Assembly (NCBI GenBank): GCA_026392155.1
Contig: JAPLCP010000127.1
Coordinates: forward strand, 1-54,824
Source of the DNA: Armatimonadota bacterium
GTDB taxonomy: Bacteria; Armatimonadota; Armatimonadia; Armatimonadales; Armatimonadaceae
DNA length: 54,824 bases
Direction: 5' to 3'
Position 1 is the stretch's first letter; each line of letters starts with the position of its first letter. Positions 1-7,842 of this stretch are shown here, piece by piece. The position numbers were made by a program, and so were the translations under genes. The notes beneath the pieces are model-generated. The model ran no database searches. It was not told where the DNA came from and was given only the letters and a program-made list of their open reading frames with translations.

Positions 1-1180
1 TGCCAAGGCGCACCGAGTCTTCTGAGAGGGGGCCGGGGGCGCTCCACGCGGCGGCATCGTAGACATCCATATCGGGGATGAGGCCTTCGCGCAGGCACTG
101 GACGAGGCGGTAGTTCATCATGAAGTCCATCCCGCCGTGGCCGCCGGTCTCTAGCGCTTTTGCACCCAGCTCTTTCCACAGAGGGGAGCCAAACTCTTCT
201 TTAATCGTCTCTAGATCTGCCCAAGCGCCATGGTGTGGCTTCTTTGGGTCAAGCTCTAGAAAGACGCCGGCAGGGTAGTCGCGGATAGCGCCTTTGGAGC
301 CCTGGAGCAGTGTCCCGCGGCTGTAGGGGCGTGGCGTTACGACATCATGCTGGAGCATGATCGTGCGGCCTTTGGCGGTTTGGATTAGGCTGGTGTTCAT
401 GTCGCCCGCTTTGTAAACTTCGCTGCGCTTGGCGTTGTCCTCCTCGATAATCACATCGCGCGTCTCGGAGAGGCTAGCCTCGTTACTACTCATCGAGATC
501 AGGCGTGTGAACCGGTCGCCCCGGTGAATTCCCATTGCCTGCGCAACCGGGCCGAGGCCGTGAGTGGGGTAGAAGTTACCATCGCTGGTCTTGTGGGGCT
601 CGCGCCGCCAGAGTCCCTCACTCTGGTCGGAGAGGAGTAAGTGACGTAGGTCGTGGATGTAGGCCGCCTCGCCGTGCGTGAGAGTTCCGAGCTTGCCAAG
701 CTGGGCTAAGTGGACCATCATCAGCTCAAGCTCGCCGTAGCAGCAGTTCTCCAGCTGGACGCAGTGCCTCCGCGTCCGCTCACTTGTCTCCACCATCGCC
801 CAGCAGTCGTCAATGGTGACAGCGGCAGGTACTTCCACGGCGGCGTGAAGCCCCGCCTCCATCGCGGCGACGGCATACGGGACGTGCTGTTGCCAAGGAG
901 TCGCGATATAGGCCAGATCCGTGGTATCAGGATTCAGCACCTGGCGCACATCGCCCCCCACAACAATCTTGGGCTCCGGCTTCTCTTTTTGAACGACCGC
1001 CGCCGCCGCTTTCTGTGCCGCTTCCTCGCTCACATCAAAAACGGAGACGATCTCCACGCCCGCAACGGCGAGGAGCTCACCCAGCATCCCACGTCCGCGC
1101 CCGCCACAGCCCAACAACGCCACCCGCACGGTCTCGCGCGGGGCAAAGGCCACGCCGCGCATCGTCTGAATCGTTGACAT
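1..1180 (-). CDS. Gfo/Idh/MocA-family oxidoreductase, GH109-like, partial
   Basis: About 393 N-terminal residues are present and the frame is open to the window edge, so the C-terminus is missing. The N-terminus has a Rossmann dinucleotide loop (GCGGRGRG, residues about 25-32). An EVPAA motif follows, where classical Gfo/Idh/MocA enzymes have EKP. The stretch YPTHGLGPVAQAMGIHRGD and a later GGHGGMDF are, from memory, typical of the GH109 branch (NAD-dependent alpha-N-acetylgalactosaminidase and relatives). The start ATG is set by a -10 hexamer six bases upstream and the absence of a better start. The gene is divergent from the peptidase gene with only 36 bp between them. The substrate cannot be told from sequence. 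The superfamily is secure, the GH109 placement likely. Confidence 0.85.
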   Translation of the reverse strand, partial: MSTIQTMRGVAFAPRETVRVALLGCGGRGRGMLGELLAVAGVEIVSVFDVSEEAAQKAAAAVVQKEKPEPKIVVGGDVRQVLNPDTTDLAYIATPWQQHVPYAVAAMEAGLHAAVEVPAAVTIDDCWAMVETSERTRRHCVQLENCCYGELELMMVHLAQLGKLGTLTHGEAAYIHDLRHLLLSDQSEGLWRREPHKTSDGNFYPTHGLGPVAQAMGIHRGDRFTRLISMSSNEASLSETRDVIIEEDNAKRSEVYKAGDMNTSLIQTAKGRTIMLQHDVVTPRPYSRGTLLQGSKGAIRDYPAGVFLELDPKKPHHGAWADLETIKEEFGSPLWKELGAKALETGGHGGMDFMMNYRLVQCLREGLIPDMDVYDAAAWSAPGPLSEDSVRLG

Positions 1181-1186
1181 GCGAGG

Positions 1187-1192
1187 ATTTTA
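1187..1192 (-). promoter_or_regulatory. -10 hexamer for leaderless transcription of the GH109-like gene
   Basis: On the minus strand the sequence reads TAAAAT, then CCTCGC, then the ATG. With a usual -10 to start-site distance, transcription would begin at or next to the ATG. No Shine-Dalgarno is present and no clear -35 is visible. Confidence 0.5.
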
Positions 1193-1203
1193 CCAGAGTC
1201 AGG

Positions 1204-1209
1204 TACAAT
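1204..1209 (+). promoter_or_regulatory. -10 hexamer for leaderless transcription of the M24 peptidase gene
   Basis: TACAAT sits seven bases before the ATG of the peptidase gene, preceded by GG. It lies only 11 bp from the opposing -10 of the divergent gene, so polymerase could hardly occupy both at once. Confidence 0.5.
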
Positions 1210-1216
1210 TCCGCCC

Positions 1217-2365
1217 ATGACAGAGTTTGCCTATCCGCAGCGTATTGCTGGCCTTCGAGCACGGTTTGATCTAGAGGCGGAGAAACTTCGGGGCATTGAT
1301 GCCTTGATTGTCTCCCATATGGAAAATGTCCGCTACTTGACGGGTTTTTCAGGCTCCAATGGCCTGGTGGTGCTGACGAAAAATAAGGCGCTATTTTATA
1401 CCGACGGACGCTACGGAACCCAGGCCGCCAGAGAGGTACCGGGTTTTGAGCGCATTGTCTTGCCTGCGGGAAGCATTCTGTTGATCGCGGCAGGGGAGTG
1501 GCTCCGTGACAATCACGGCACCGGGATTGACTACATTGGCTTTGAAGCCGATCATATTCCCTACAGTGCGTATCTCACGCTGGAGCAGACTCTCGACCCA
1601 GATAACCGTGCGCAGCAGGCTGTTTTCGCCCGCTCCGGCGATGTTGAGGCGATTCGTGCGATTAAAGATGCGAGCGAGATCGCTAAAATTCAAGCGGCCT
1701 GCCAGCTCGCCGATGCCTGCTTTGAGCACCTCTGCGGCTTCATAAAACCCGGAATGACCGAGGCGCAGGTGGCATGGGAGCTGGAGTCGTATTTTCGGAC
1801 GCACGGGGCGCAGAAGCTCAGCTTTGACCCGATTGTGGGCAGCGGCCCCAATGCGGCGCTGATCCATGGGCGGGCAGGGGAGCGCATGCTAGGCTCGTCG
1901 GGCGGGCCAGAGTTTGTGCTGATGGACTTTGGCTGCGTGCTCAACGGCTACTGCTCCGACATCACGCGCACCGTGGTGATTGGGGGGGAGCCGACGGAAA
2001 AAATGCGCCACATCTACGACTCTGTTCTGGCGGCTCAGCTTGCGGCACTTGCGGCCATCAAGCCCGGTGTGGAAGGCAAGAGTGTGGACACGCTTGCACG
2101 AGAGATGCTGAAAAACGCGGGCTATAGTGAGATGCCCCACGGTCTTGGGCATGGCTTGGGGCGTGTGGTGCATGATCTGCCCCTGCCAACATTCTCCCCA
2201 AAAGCCACGGTGACCCTGGCAGAGGGCATGGTGGCGACGGTCGAGCCAGGGGTCTACATCGAGGGCTTGGGCGGCGTGCGGATTGAAGACGATGTGCTGG
2301 TGACGAGTACGGGGTGTCAGCGCCTGACGGTCTCGTCTAAGGAACTCAGAGTGGTTGGGAACTAA
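1217..2365 (+). CDS. M24B metallopeptidase (aminopeptidase P / Xaa-Pro dipeptidase family)
   Basis: A 382-residue cytoplasmic metallopeptidase that removes residues next to proline in peptides. The N-terminal creatinase-like domain spans about 5-140 and the C-terminal pita-bread catalytic domain about 150-375. All five dinuclear metal ligands expected for M24 are visible: D237, D248, H312, E343 and E357, in the contexts LMDFGC, YCSDITR, GLGHGLG, TVEPG and VRIEDD. Length fits the PepQ/YpdF-type enzymes rather than the longer E. coli PepP. The ATG has no Shine-Dalgarno but has a -10 box seven bases upstream. Thioredoxin follows in the same direction after 62 bp with its own ribosome binding site. 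Family is certain; aminopeptidase versus dipeptidase is not resolved. Confidence 0.93.
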   Translation: MTEFAYPQRIAGLRARFDLEAEKLRGIDALIVSHMENVRYLTGFSGSNGLVVLTKNKALFYTDGRYGTQAAREVPGFERIVLPAGSILLIAAGEWLRDNHGTGIDYIGFEADHIPYSAYLTLEQTLDPDNRAQQAVFARSGDVEAIRAIKDASEIAKIQAACQLADACFEHLCGFIKPGMTEAQVAWELESYFRTHGAQKLSFDPIVGSGPNAALIHGRAGERMLGSSGGPEFVLMDFGCVLNGYCSDITRTVVIGGEPTEKMRHIYDSVLAAQLAALAAIKPGVEGKSVDTLAREMLKNAGYSEMPHGLGHGLGRVVHDLPLPTFSPKATVTLAEGMVATVEPGVYIEGLGGVRIEDDVLVTSTGCQRLTVSSKELRVVGN

Positions 2366-2427
2366 TCGCCTGGCTACATTGTAACGAGTGTGGAAGATTT
2401 TCTAAAGACTGTTTGGAGGAAGTTAAA

Positions 2428-2751
2428 ATGAGTGCAGCAGCAGCGGTTACATCCGCCGATTTTGAGACAACGGTTCTGAAGGCCACTGTCCCCGTCCTAG
2501 TTGATTTTTGGGCTCCCTGGTGTGGCCCGTGTCGCCGTATCGCCCCTGAGCTTGATGCCGTCGCGGAGCAGCTTGGCGAGACGGTCAAGATTGTGAAGCT
2601 CAACGTGGACGAAGAGCCTGAGCTGGCGGGCCAGTACGGCATTCAGAGCATCCCGGCGCTGCTGATCTTCAAAGATGGTAAGCAAGTAGATGGGATGGTC
2701 GGGCTCGCTCCCCGCCAGGTAATTGCGGAGAAGCTCACCGCGCATATCTAG
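2428..2751 (+). CDS. trxA: thioredoxin
   Basis: A 107-residue single-domain thioredoxin, the general cytoplasmic disulfide reductant. The active site WCGPC is intact (C32 and C35), followed by the usual cis-Pro segment (QSIPALLIF) and a GK-containing C-terminal half. The ATG at 2428 is chosen because GGAGGA lies at 2415-2420, a good Shine-Dalgarno distance; an in-frame TTG at 2413 would lie upstream of that site. It follows the peptidase gene after 62 bp and is closed by a terminator at 2772-2804. Nothing is missing relative to E. coli Trx1 (109 residues). Confidence 0.95.
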   Translation: MSAAAAVTSADFETTVLKATVPVLVDFWAPWCGPCRRIAPELDAVAEQLGETVKIVKLNVDEEPELAGQYGIQSIPALLIFKDGKQVDGMVGLAPRQVIAEKLTAHI

Positions 2752-2771
2752 TTTGCTGCGTTGAAAACCAG

Positions 2772-2804
2772 AAAGCTCGTGTTGCTGTGCGACACGAGCT
2801 TTTT
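2772..2804 (+). terminator. Rho-independent terminator after trxA
   Basis: An 11-bp perfect stem (AAAGCTCGTGT / ACACGAGCTTT) with a 9-base loop, followed by a short T run. It separates thioredoxin from the two-component system. Confidence 0.85.
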
Positions 2805-2855
2805 GCGTTAAAAATCCATGAATGCGAAGCGCGTCGTGCAGCGATATAACAGCCT

Positions 2856-3563
2856 GTGCGAATTCTTATGGTGGAAGATGAGGCTCCGATTGCGTCCGTG
2901 GTAAAGCGGGGGCTGGAGCGGGCCGGGTACCAAGTCGAGGTTGCCGACGAGGGACTGGCAGGTTGGGAGCTGGCCAAAGAGGGCGGCTACTCGCTTATCC
3001 TACTGGACTTAATGCTACCGGGCCTCGATGGTCTGGAGATCTGCCGTCGCCTCCGGGCACGTCGCGATCGCACGCCCATTCTGATGCTCACGGCCCGTGA
3101 CGCGGTCTCGGAGCGTGTGAAAGGACTGGAAGCGGGAGCAGACGATTATTTACCCAAGCCCTTTGCCTTCGAGGAGCTACTGGCCCGTGTGCGTGCGCTA
3201 CTCCGCCGCGAAGGCGTCAATAAGAGCAGCATTATCCAAATCCGCGACTTAGAGATTGACACCACGGCACGACGCGTGCTCCGTGACGGCGAGGAGCTGC
3301 CTCTCACGCCGCGTGAGTATAGCCTTCTGGAGGCTCTTGCGAAAAACGAAGGCCGCACCCTGACACGCGAGCTGGTTCTGGAGCGCGTCTGGGATGACGA
3401 AGGCCGGACGGGCTCGAACACCGTAGATGTCTATATCACGATGCTCCGGCGCAAGATAGATGCAGATGCAAGTGTTAAGCTGATTCATACGGTACATGGA
3501 GTTGGCTATGTCCTGCGCCGCCCGATTGAGGGTGAAGAAAAAGGGGAAGAGGGAAAGATATGA
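2856..3563 (+). CDS. OmpR/PhoB-family response regulator
   Basis: A 235-residue DNA-binding response regulator. The receiver domain (1-118) has the acidic pocket E7-D8, phospho-acceptor D51, T79 and K101, all in place. A winged-helix trans_reg_C domain (about 130-222) ends in the typical HTVHGVGYVLRRP motif. A charged tail rich in Glu and Lys (EGEEKGEEGKI) follows and is unlikely to be structured. The start is GTG; a TATAAC hexamer lies five bases upstream, so the message may be nearly leaderless. The stop overlaps the histidine kinase start (ATGA), so the two are translationally coupled. It belongs to the broad CopR/CusR/QseB-like group; the signal is unknown. Confidence 0.93.
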   Translation: MRILMVEDEAPIASVVKRGLERAGYQVEVADEGLAGWELAKEGGYSLILLDLMLPGLDGLEICRRLRARRDRTPILMLTARDAVSERVKGLEAGADDYLPKPFAFEELLARVRALLRREGVNKSSIIQIRDLEIDTTARRVLRDGEELPLTPREYSLLEALAKNEGRTLTRELVLERVWDDEGRTGSNTVDVYITMLRRKIDADASVKLIHTVHGVGYVLRRPIEGEEKGEEGKI

Positions 3564-4909
3564 GTGTCCGCCTCCGGCTCACCTTGCTGAATATGTTGGT
3601 GTTTGCGCTGGCCCTAGGTTCTTTTGGTGCAATGGTTCGTGTCCAGGTTCAAGCAAAACTGATAGAATCCATTGACTATCAGCTCTATCATGAGCGTACG
3701 AACCGCATAGGACGACGGTCTAGCAACGGCTTTACACTCGAGGAGCTGCGAGAGAGGTTTGCCGAAGCTCGCTCGTATGATGCAGAGATGCCCACCTGGA
3801 CTTTTTATCTCGCAACAGGGACGAACGCACTCGATGGAACGACCCCACTTCTCGATACGGCGAGCTTCAAAAAGTGTGTCGAAACAGGAAAGCCCATCTG
3901 GAACACGCGAGGAAATCGCCGGATTGCGACCTTCAAGACGAAGACATCAAGTGGGCCGGATATCTATGGCCAGCGCTCCGAGTCACTAGCTCCCATGAAC
4001 AGTGAGCTAACTCGCCTGAACCGGACGATGATGACGATGATTCCGATTGCACTTCTCATTGCGGGAGCAGCAGGGATGTTCTTGACAGGGCGAGCACTGG
4101 CACCGGTGCGGCAGATCACGGAGGCGGCGGGGCGAATTGGGGTTGAGGATCTCTCGGAGCGGATGCCGGTACGTGGTAAAGATGAGTTCGCACGCCTCTC
4201 GCAGACTTTCAATGGAATGCTGGGGCGCCTAGAAGCTTCGTTTGATCGCCAGAAGCGCTTTGTCGCCGATGCCTCGCACGAGCTAAAGACACCGCTGACG
4301 GTGATCAAGGCAAACTCTAGCCTCGCGCTTGCGGATCCGGATCTTACCCCAGACTACCGCGAGACACTTGTTGAGATTGATCGCGCTGCCGACCGAACCA
4401 GCCGTATCGTGCAAGACTTACTCTTGCTGGCGCGCACGGATCATGCACAGCTCTCGCTAAAAGAGTCTGAAGTCTCTCTGGCGGTGCTTTTCCAAGAAGT
4501 GGTCTCGGAGGCGAAAAAGCTCCACCCGATGGGGGCCACTATGGAGGTCCAGGTTGCGCAGGAGTCGGTCTGGGGAGATTCGCACTTGCTGCATCGCTTA
4601 CTGCTGAACCTACTAGACAATGCCTTGCGCCATACCCCCGCCGATGGGAAAGTCCGTATCGTTGCTCAACCGAGTGGCTTTACCGTCACCGACACAGGGG
4701 AGGGGGTCTCACCGGAGCATCTTGCACACCTCGGGGAGCGCTTCTACCGAGTAGACAGCGCCCGCGCCAGGCGGGGCGGGGGGACGGGCCTAGGTCTGGC
4801 GATCTCGCGCGCGATTGCGGAAGCGCATGGGGGAACTCTCCTCCTTGAGAGCGAGCAGGGTAAAGGGACAACCGTAAGGGTCACCCTCGCGGCTCCCACC
4901 CGCGCCTAG
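3560..4909 (+). CDS. sensor histidine kinase (HAMP, HisKA, HATPase)
   Basis: A 449-residue membrane kinase partnering the preceding regulator. There is one N-terminal membrane segment (about 7-25), a ~130-residue extracytoplasmic sensor region with no recognised fold, and a second membrane segment (about 157-177). A HAMP domain follows, then HisKA with phospho-acceptor H240 in SHELKTP, then HATPase_c with an N-box (NLLDNALRHTP), DTGEG and GGGTGLGLA. All catalytic boxes are complete. The gene is convergent with the ECF sigma gene, and their stop codons share the palindrome CTAG at 4906-4909. No metal-transport or envelope-stress gene next to it hints at the ligand. Confidence 0.93.
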   Translation: MSVRLRLTLLNMLVFALALGSFGAMVRVQVQAKLIESIDYQLYHERTNRIGRRSSNGFTLEELRERFAEARSYDAEMPTWTFYLATGTNALDGTTPLLDTASFKKCVETGKPIWNTRGNRRIATFKTKTSSGPDIYGQRSESLAPMNSELTRLNRTMMTMIPIALLIAGAAGMFLTGRALAPVRQITEAAGRIGVEDLSERMPVRGKDEFARLSQTFNGMLGRLEASFDRQKRFVADASHELKTPLTVIKANSSLALADPDLTPDYRETLVEIDRAADRTSRIVQDLLLLARTDHAQLSLKESEVSLAVLFQEVVSEAKKLHPMGATMEVQVAQESVWGDSHLLHRLLLNLLDNALRHTPADGKVRIVAQPSGFTVTDTGEGVSPEHLAHLGERFYRVDSARARRGGGTGLGLAISRAIAEAHGGTLLLESEQGKGTTVRVTLAAPTRA

Positions 4910-5478
4910 TTCAGGGCTGTGCGCCGGGTGAGGCTCGGAGCTGTCTCCGGGTGCCAGGCTACCAAGGAGCGGCGAACACGCTCGCGGCCACGCGAGAGGC
5001 GCGAGCGCACCGTTCCGACCGGAATGGCTAAGTCTTCCGCGATCTCCTGGTAGGCCATGCCCTGCAAGTCTGCCATCGCCACAACGCGCCGGTACTCTTC
5101 AGGGAGCGTGCGAACGGCCTGGAGCAGTGCGGCCCCCTCCAACTGGGAGAGTACCTGGCGCTCTGGTGAGGCATTGGGTGCTGTGGGCTGCTCGATAGCA
5201 GTGCCGTCGGCGTTTTCCAAGGATATCTGGCGCGGCTCACGGGACTTCTTACGGTACATGTTGTAGAAAAGATTCCGCATAATGGTATGGAGCCAGGCAC
5301 GGGGGCTCCCATCCGAGCGGTAGGTATCGAACCGGTCGTAGGCACGCAGCAGTGTCTCCTGCACGAGATCCTCAGCGTCTGAGGCGCTCCGGGTGAGAGC
5401 CATCGCGGGGCCGTAGAGAGAGGGTTCGTGGGGGAGGATCACCTTTTCGAAAATCTGTGTTTGTGTTTCACTTTTCAT
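4906..5478 (-). CDS. ECF-family RNA polymerase sigma factor
   Basis: About 190 residues from the chosen ATG. Region 2 (DAEDLVQETLLRAYDRF, then RAWLHTIMRNLFYNMYRKK) and region 4 (LPEEYRRVVAMADLQGM, then the helix-turn-helix IPVGTVRSRLSRGRERVRR) are both complete. An in-frame ATG at 5526 would add 16 poor residues. I chose the ATG at 5478 because a 23-bp palindrome matching the putative TetR operator lies at 5493-5515, just upstream of it and inside that extension. No anti-sigma gene is adjacent. The position directly after tetR on the same strand suggests joint control. The sigma subgroup is not assigned. Confidence 0.88.
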   Translation of the reverse strand: MKSETQTQIFEKVILPHEPSLYGPAMALTRSASDAEDLVQETLLRAYDRFDTYRSDGSPRAWLHTIMRNLFYNMYRKKSREPRQISLENADGTAIEQPTAPNASPERQVLSQLEGAALLQAVRTLPEEYRRVVAMADLQGMAYQEIAEDLAIPVGTVRSRLSRGRERVRRSLVAWHPETAPSLTRRTALN

Positions 5479-5492
5479 TGTTTTACTCTTAT

Positions 5493-5515
5493 TGACTAAA
5501 TTCGTTTTTTGGTCA
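5493..5515. promoter_or_regulatory. putative TetR operator in front of the sigma gene
   Basis: A 23-bp imperfect palindrome, TGACTAAA...TTTGGTCA, with the same length and centre (TCGT) as the palindrome at 6147-6169. The two agree at 18 of 23 positions. It lies 15 bp upstream of the sigma-factor ATG. The operator assignment is inferred from location and recurrence. Confidence 0.6.
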
Positions 5516-5532
5516 GTGGGTTCCAAAAATTT

Positions 5533-6144
5533 CTAGCGCTTCCGAATCCCGTGAAGCAGAAAGTCTAGCATCGCATTTGCTTGAGCTTCCAGCCCTTTAC
5601 GACAAGACGGGCTTGCATGACAGGGGTTGAGATAGGGCGGGAAGAAAGGCACCATGGCTAGTAAGAAGTGCGAGGCCGCCTCGGCGGGTGTGCTTGGTAG
5701 CTCGAAATCTCCTTCGGTGAGTACCTGAGTGAGGAGGGAAAGCTGTGCCTCACGCTCGGGCTGACCACACTGCATCAGGCGCGGAGAGAGCAGCTCGTTG
5801 ACAAGCTCGGTGCCATGAACCGTCACTTGCGCCACATCGTGAACCGAGAGAATCGCCGCCAAGAGCATCCGCCTCAGCTTCTCTTCGGGCGAGGCAAGTG
5901 AGGCGGCAATGGCTCGCATCTGATCGGTGACATTGCGCTTGACATCGCGGGCTAGTGTGAGGAGGAGTGCTTCCTTGGTCTCAAAGTGCAGATAGACCGA
6001 TCCCTTGCCAATCCCCGCATCCGCAGCAATCTCGTCGATGGTAGTTTTTTTGAAACCATAGTACAAAAAACGCTTACGGGCGGCCTCTAAGATAGCCCGC
6101 CGCGTCTCGTCTCCACCACTGCAGTTGTTCTCTTTACTTCCCAT
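5533..6144 (-). CDS. TetR/AcrR-family transcriptional repressor
   Basis: A 203-residue regulator. The N-terminal helix-turn-helix (about residues 13-60) is textbook: TRRAILEAARKRFLYYGF, then TIDEIAADAGIGKGSVYLHF. The C-terminal ligand-binding/dimerisation half (70-200) is divergent, with a Cys-Pro-rich patch (NPCHASPSCRKG), so the ligand cannot be guessed. The gene is divergent from the six-gene membrane operon (41 bp between starts). A 23-bp palindrome begins two bases upstream of its ATG, fitting autorepression plus repression of the operon. A second copy sits in front of the downstream sigma gene. Confidence 0.92.
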   Translation of the reverse strand: MGSKENNCSGGDETRRAILEAARKRFLYYGFKKTTIDEIAADAGIGKGSVYLHFETKEALLLTLARDVKRNVTDQMRAIAASLASPEEKLRRMLLAAILSVHDVAQVTVHGTELVNELLSPRLMQCGQPEREAQLSLLTQVLTEGDFELPSTPAEAASHFLLAMVPFFPPYLNPCHASPSCRKGLEAQANAMLDFLLHGIRKR

Positions 6145-6146
6145 AT

Positions 6147-6169
6147 TGACTGGAATCGTCTTCTGGTCA
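6147..6169. promoter_or_regulatory. putative TetR operator between tetR and the membrane operon
   Basis: A 23-bp imperfect palindrome with 9-base arms TGACTGGAA and TTCTGGTCA (7 of 9 positions complementary) around TCGTC. It occupies most of the 41-bp divergent gap between tetR and the gene at 6186. A near copy is at 5493-5515. Confidence 0.65.
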
Positions 6170-6185
6170 TAAGTTTATCGCAGGC

Positions 6186-6746
6186 ATGTCAGTAATGCAA
6201 GTCCCCCCAGAAAGTGAGTGGCTCGTAGAAGAGCGTGTGAGAACATTGACGAAAGTGCCTCTAAGCGGCTATACTCCACCCGATTTGACGAAGGATCTCG
6301 TAGAGAAAAGCAACGCTCGTGAGGACGTAATCCTGGCCTGGCGCATCCACCGACTGCGGGAGGAGCCGCAGAAGATTGGGCTGGTCGCACTGGGCTACGG
6401 GCTGGCGTTCGCGTTCTGGCGGCTTGCCTTTCCCTACCCACTGGGGCTGTTTCTTCCCATCGTGGCTCTCACGGGAGCGATGGCGGAGTATCTTTTCCCG
6501 GTGGACTACAAGCTCACCAAAACCGGTGCGTTCTGCTCCTGTGGCCCGGCGATCAAGCTCGAAATAGCCTGGAGCGATGTGCGGCGGGCGATGGTGGGAA
6601 AAGAGGGCATCTATCTCTCGACCCTAAAGATCCCCTCGCGCCTCGACTCCTTCCGGGGGATTCGCCTGCGCTTCTCCGCAGATAACGAGCAGCAAGTTCG
6701 CCAGTCGGTTAAGGCGCTGCTGCCGCAGGATGAGGTGAAAGCATGA
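6186..6746 (+). CDS. membrane protein with PH-like domain, first gene of membrane operon
   Basis: A 186-residue protein of unknown function. A soluble N-terminus (1-60) precedes two closely spaced membrane helices (about 64-82 and 85-101). The cytoplasmic C-terminal domain has a pattern I associate with bacterial PH-like domains (YKLTKTGAF, EIAWSDVRRAMVG, YLSTLKIPSRLDSFRGI). The PxRLDSFRG segment looks like a conserved core. It is the first gene after the putative TetR operator, with no Shine-Dalgarno before the ATG (a second ATG is three codons in). The next gene overlaps its stop by four bases. The PH-like call is from pattern memory only. Confidence 0.75.
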   Translation: MSVMQVPPESEWLVEERVRTLTKVPLSGYTPPDLTKDLVEKSNAREDVILAWRIHRLREEPQKIGLVALGYGLAFAFWRLAFPYPLGLFLPIVALTGAMAEYLFPVDYKLTKTGAFCSCGPAIKLEIAWSDVRRAMVGKEGIYLSTLKIPSRLDSFRGIRLRFSADNEQQVRQSVKALLPQDEVKA

Positions 6747-7027
6747 GCCTCGCGCACTGGAATGAGCCGCTTCCCGAGGCGGAGCGGGAGGCACTTCTTG
6801 AAAAAATTTCCACGCAAGTGGTCAAGCGCGGGCTGAGTGTTCCCGCCATTATCGCCCTGGAGATGCACCGCCCCATGGCCTTTATGCTCTCCCAGAGCCT
6901 GATCGCACTCACACCACTCTTCGGCCCGCTGGTCGGGCTGAACCGGATGCAGGTATTTGGGCGCTTGCTGGCAGAGCCTGGCGGCGTCGAAGCTCTCATC
7001 CGTCGCATTGAGGATAAAACTATATGA
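6743..7027 (+). CDS. small conserved-looking protein of membrane operon
   Basis: A 94-residue protein I do not recognise. It begins on an ATGA overlap with the preceding gene and ends on another overlap with the next, so it is certainly co-translated with them. The first ~30 residues are charged and amphipathic (PEAEREALLEKISTQVVKRG). A hydrophobic central stretch (about 47-68, MAFMLSQSLIALTPLFGPLVGL) could be a membrane or membrane-surface helix. A short helical tail follows. Its position between a PH-like and a DUF6754-like membrane protein suggests it is a structural or regulatory subunit of the same complex. Confidence 0.75.
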   Translation: MSLAHWNEPLPEAEREALLEKISTQVVKRGLSVPAIIALEMHRPMAFMLSQSLIALTPLFGPLVGLNRMQVFGRLLAEPGGVEALIRRIEDKTI

Positions 7028-7842
7028 ACCACGCAACCTGGCCTGCCCTGATCCTGTTGCTGACGATGTCTATTGTCATCGTCGTGACCGTGGTCTCGGC
7101 CCAGCAAGGAAAACAGTACTTCATCCGGCGCATTCCGGGGCTTTCAGCCATTGACGAAGCCGTGGGACGCGCTGTCGAGATGGGGCGCGGGATCCTTCTC
7201 TCCACTGGTCTCTCCGATGGCATTGACATCATCACGCTCCAAGCGCTAGCCATCTGTGCCAACGTGGCATCGTCGGCGGCGCGCTACGGCACTCGGGTGC
7301 AGATGCCGGTCTACAACTCCGCCATGCTCCCCATCGCGGAAGACACGATCTCCAATGCCTACAACCAAGCGGGGCGTGGGGATGCTTACTCTCCCGATGA
7401 TGTGCGCTACCTGTCCAACCAGCAGTTTGCCTACGCCGCCGGTGTGGCTGGGATGATCCAGCGCGAAAAATTTGCTGCGACGTTTCTTTTTGGGACGTTC
7501 TTTGCCGAGTCGCTGATCATGGCGGAGAACGCCAACATGGTCGGAGCGATCCAGGTGGCGGGAACCCCGAGTACCACGCAAGTTCCGTTCTTTATCGCCG
7601 CCTGTGACTACGTGATTATCGGTGATGAGTACTACGCCGCGACCGCCTATCTCACGCGCCAGCCGACTCTCATGGGCTCGATTGTCGCACAAGACCGGGT
7701 CAAGATCGGGATTCTCGCGATGGTCGTTGTGGGGGCACTCTGCACCACGTTTGTGAACCCGAACCTGTTTAAGAACCTACTCGCCGACCAGAGCGTTCCG
7801 ATTGGCGAGCTGATGCAAGGGCCGAAAGAGGAGGGCAAGTAG
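7024..7842 (+). CDS. DUF6754-like membrane protein
   Basis: A 272-residue protein with an N-terminal membrane helix (about 7-25) and a long soluble middle domain. A second helix lies near the C-terminus (about 228-243), with a Lys/Glu-rich tail. The middle domain contains RAVEMGRGILLSTGLSDG, YGTRVQMPVYN and EMAENANMVGAIQVAG-like stretches with many small residues. From memory this is the DUF6754 family, which has no assigned function; I could not confirm by search. It overlaps the upstream gene by four bases, and the next ATG follows its stop immediately. The topology would place the conserved domain on one side of the membrane, next to partners with many more helices. Confidence 0.8.
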   Translation: MNHATWPALILLLTMSIVIVVTVVSAQQGKQYFIRRIPGLSAIDEAVGRAVEMGRGILLSTGLSDGIDIITLQALAICANVASSAARYGTRVQMPVYNSAMLPIAEDTISNAYNQAGRGDAYSPDDVRYLSNQQFAYAAGVAGMIQREKFAATFLFGTFFAESLIMAENANMVGAIQVAGTPSTTQVPFFIAACDYVIIGDEYYAATAYLTRQPTLMGSIVAQDRVKIGILAMVVVGALCTTFVNPNLFKNLLADQSVPIGELMQGPKEEGK

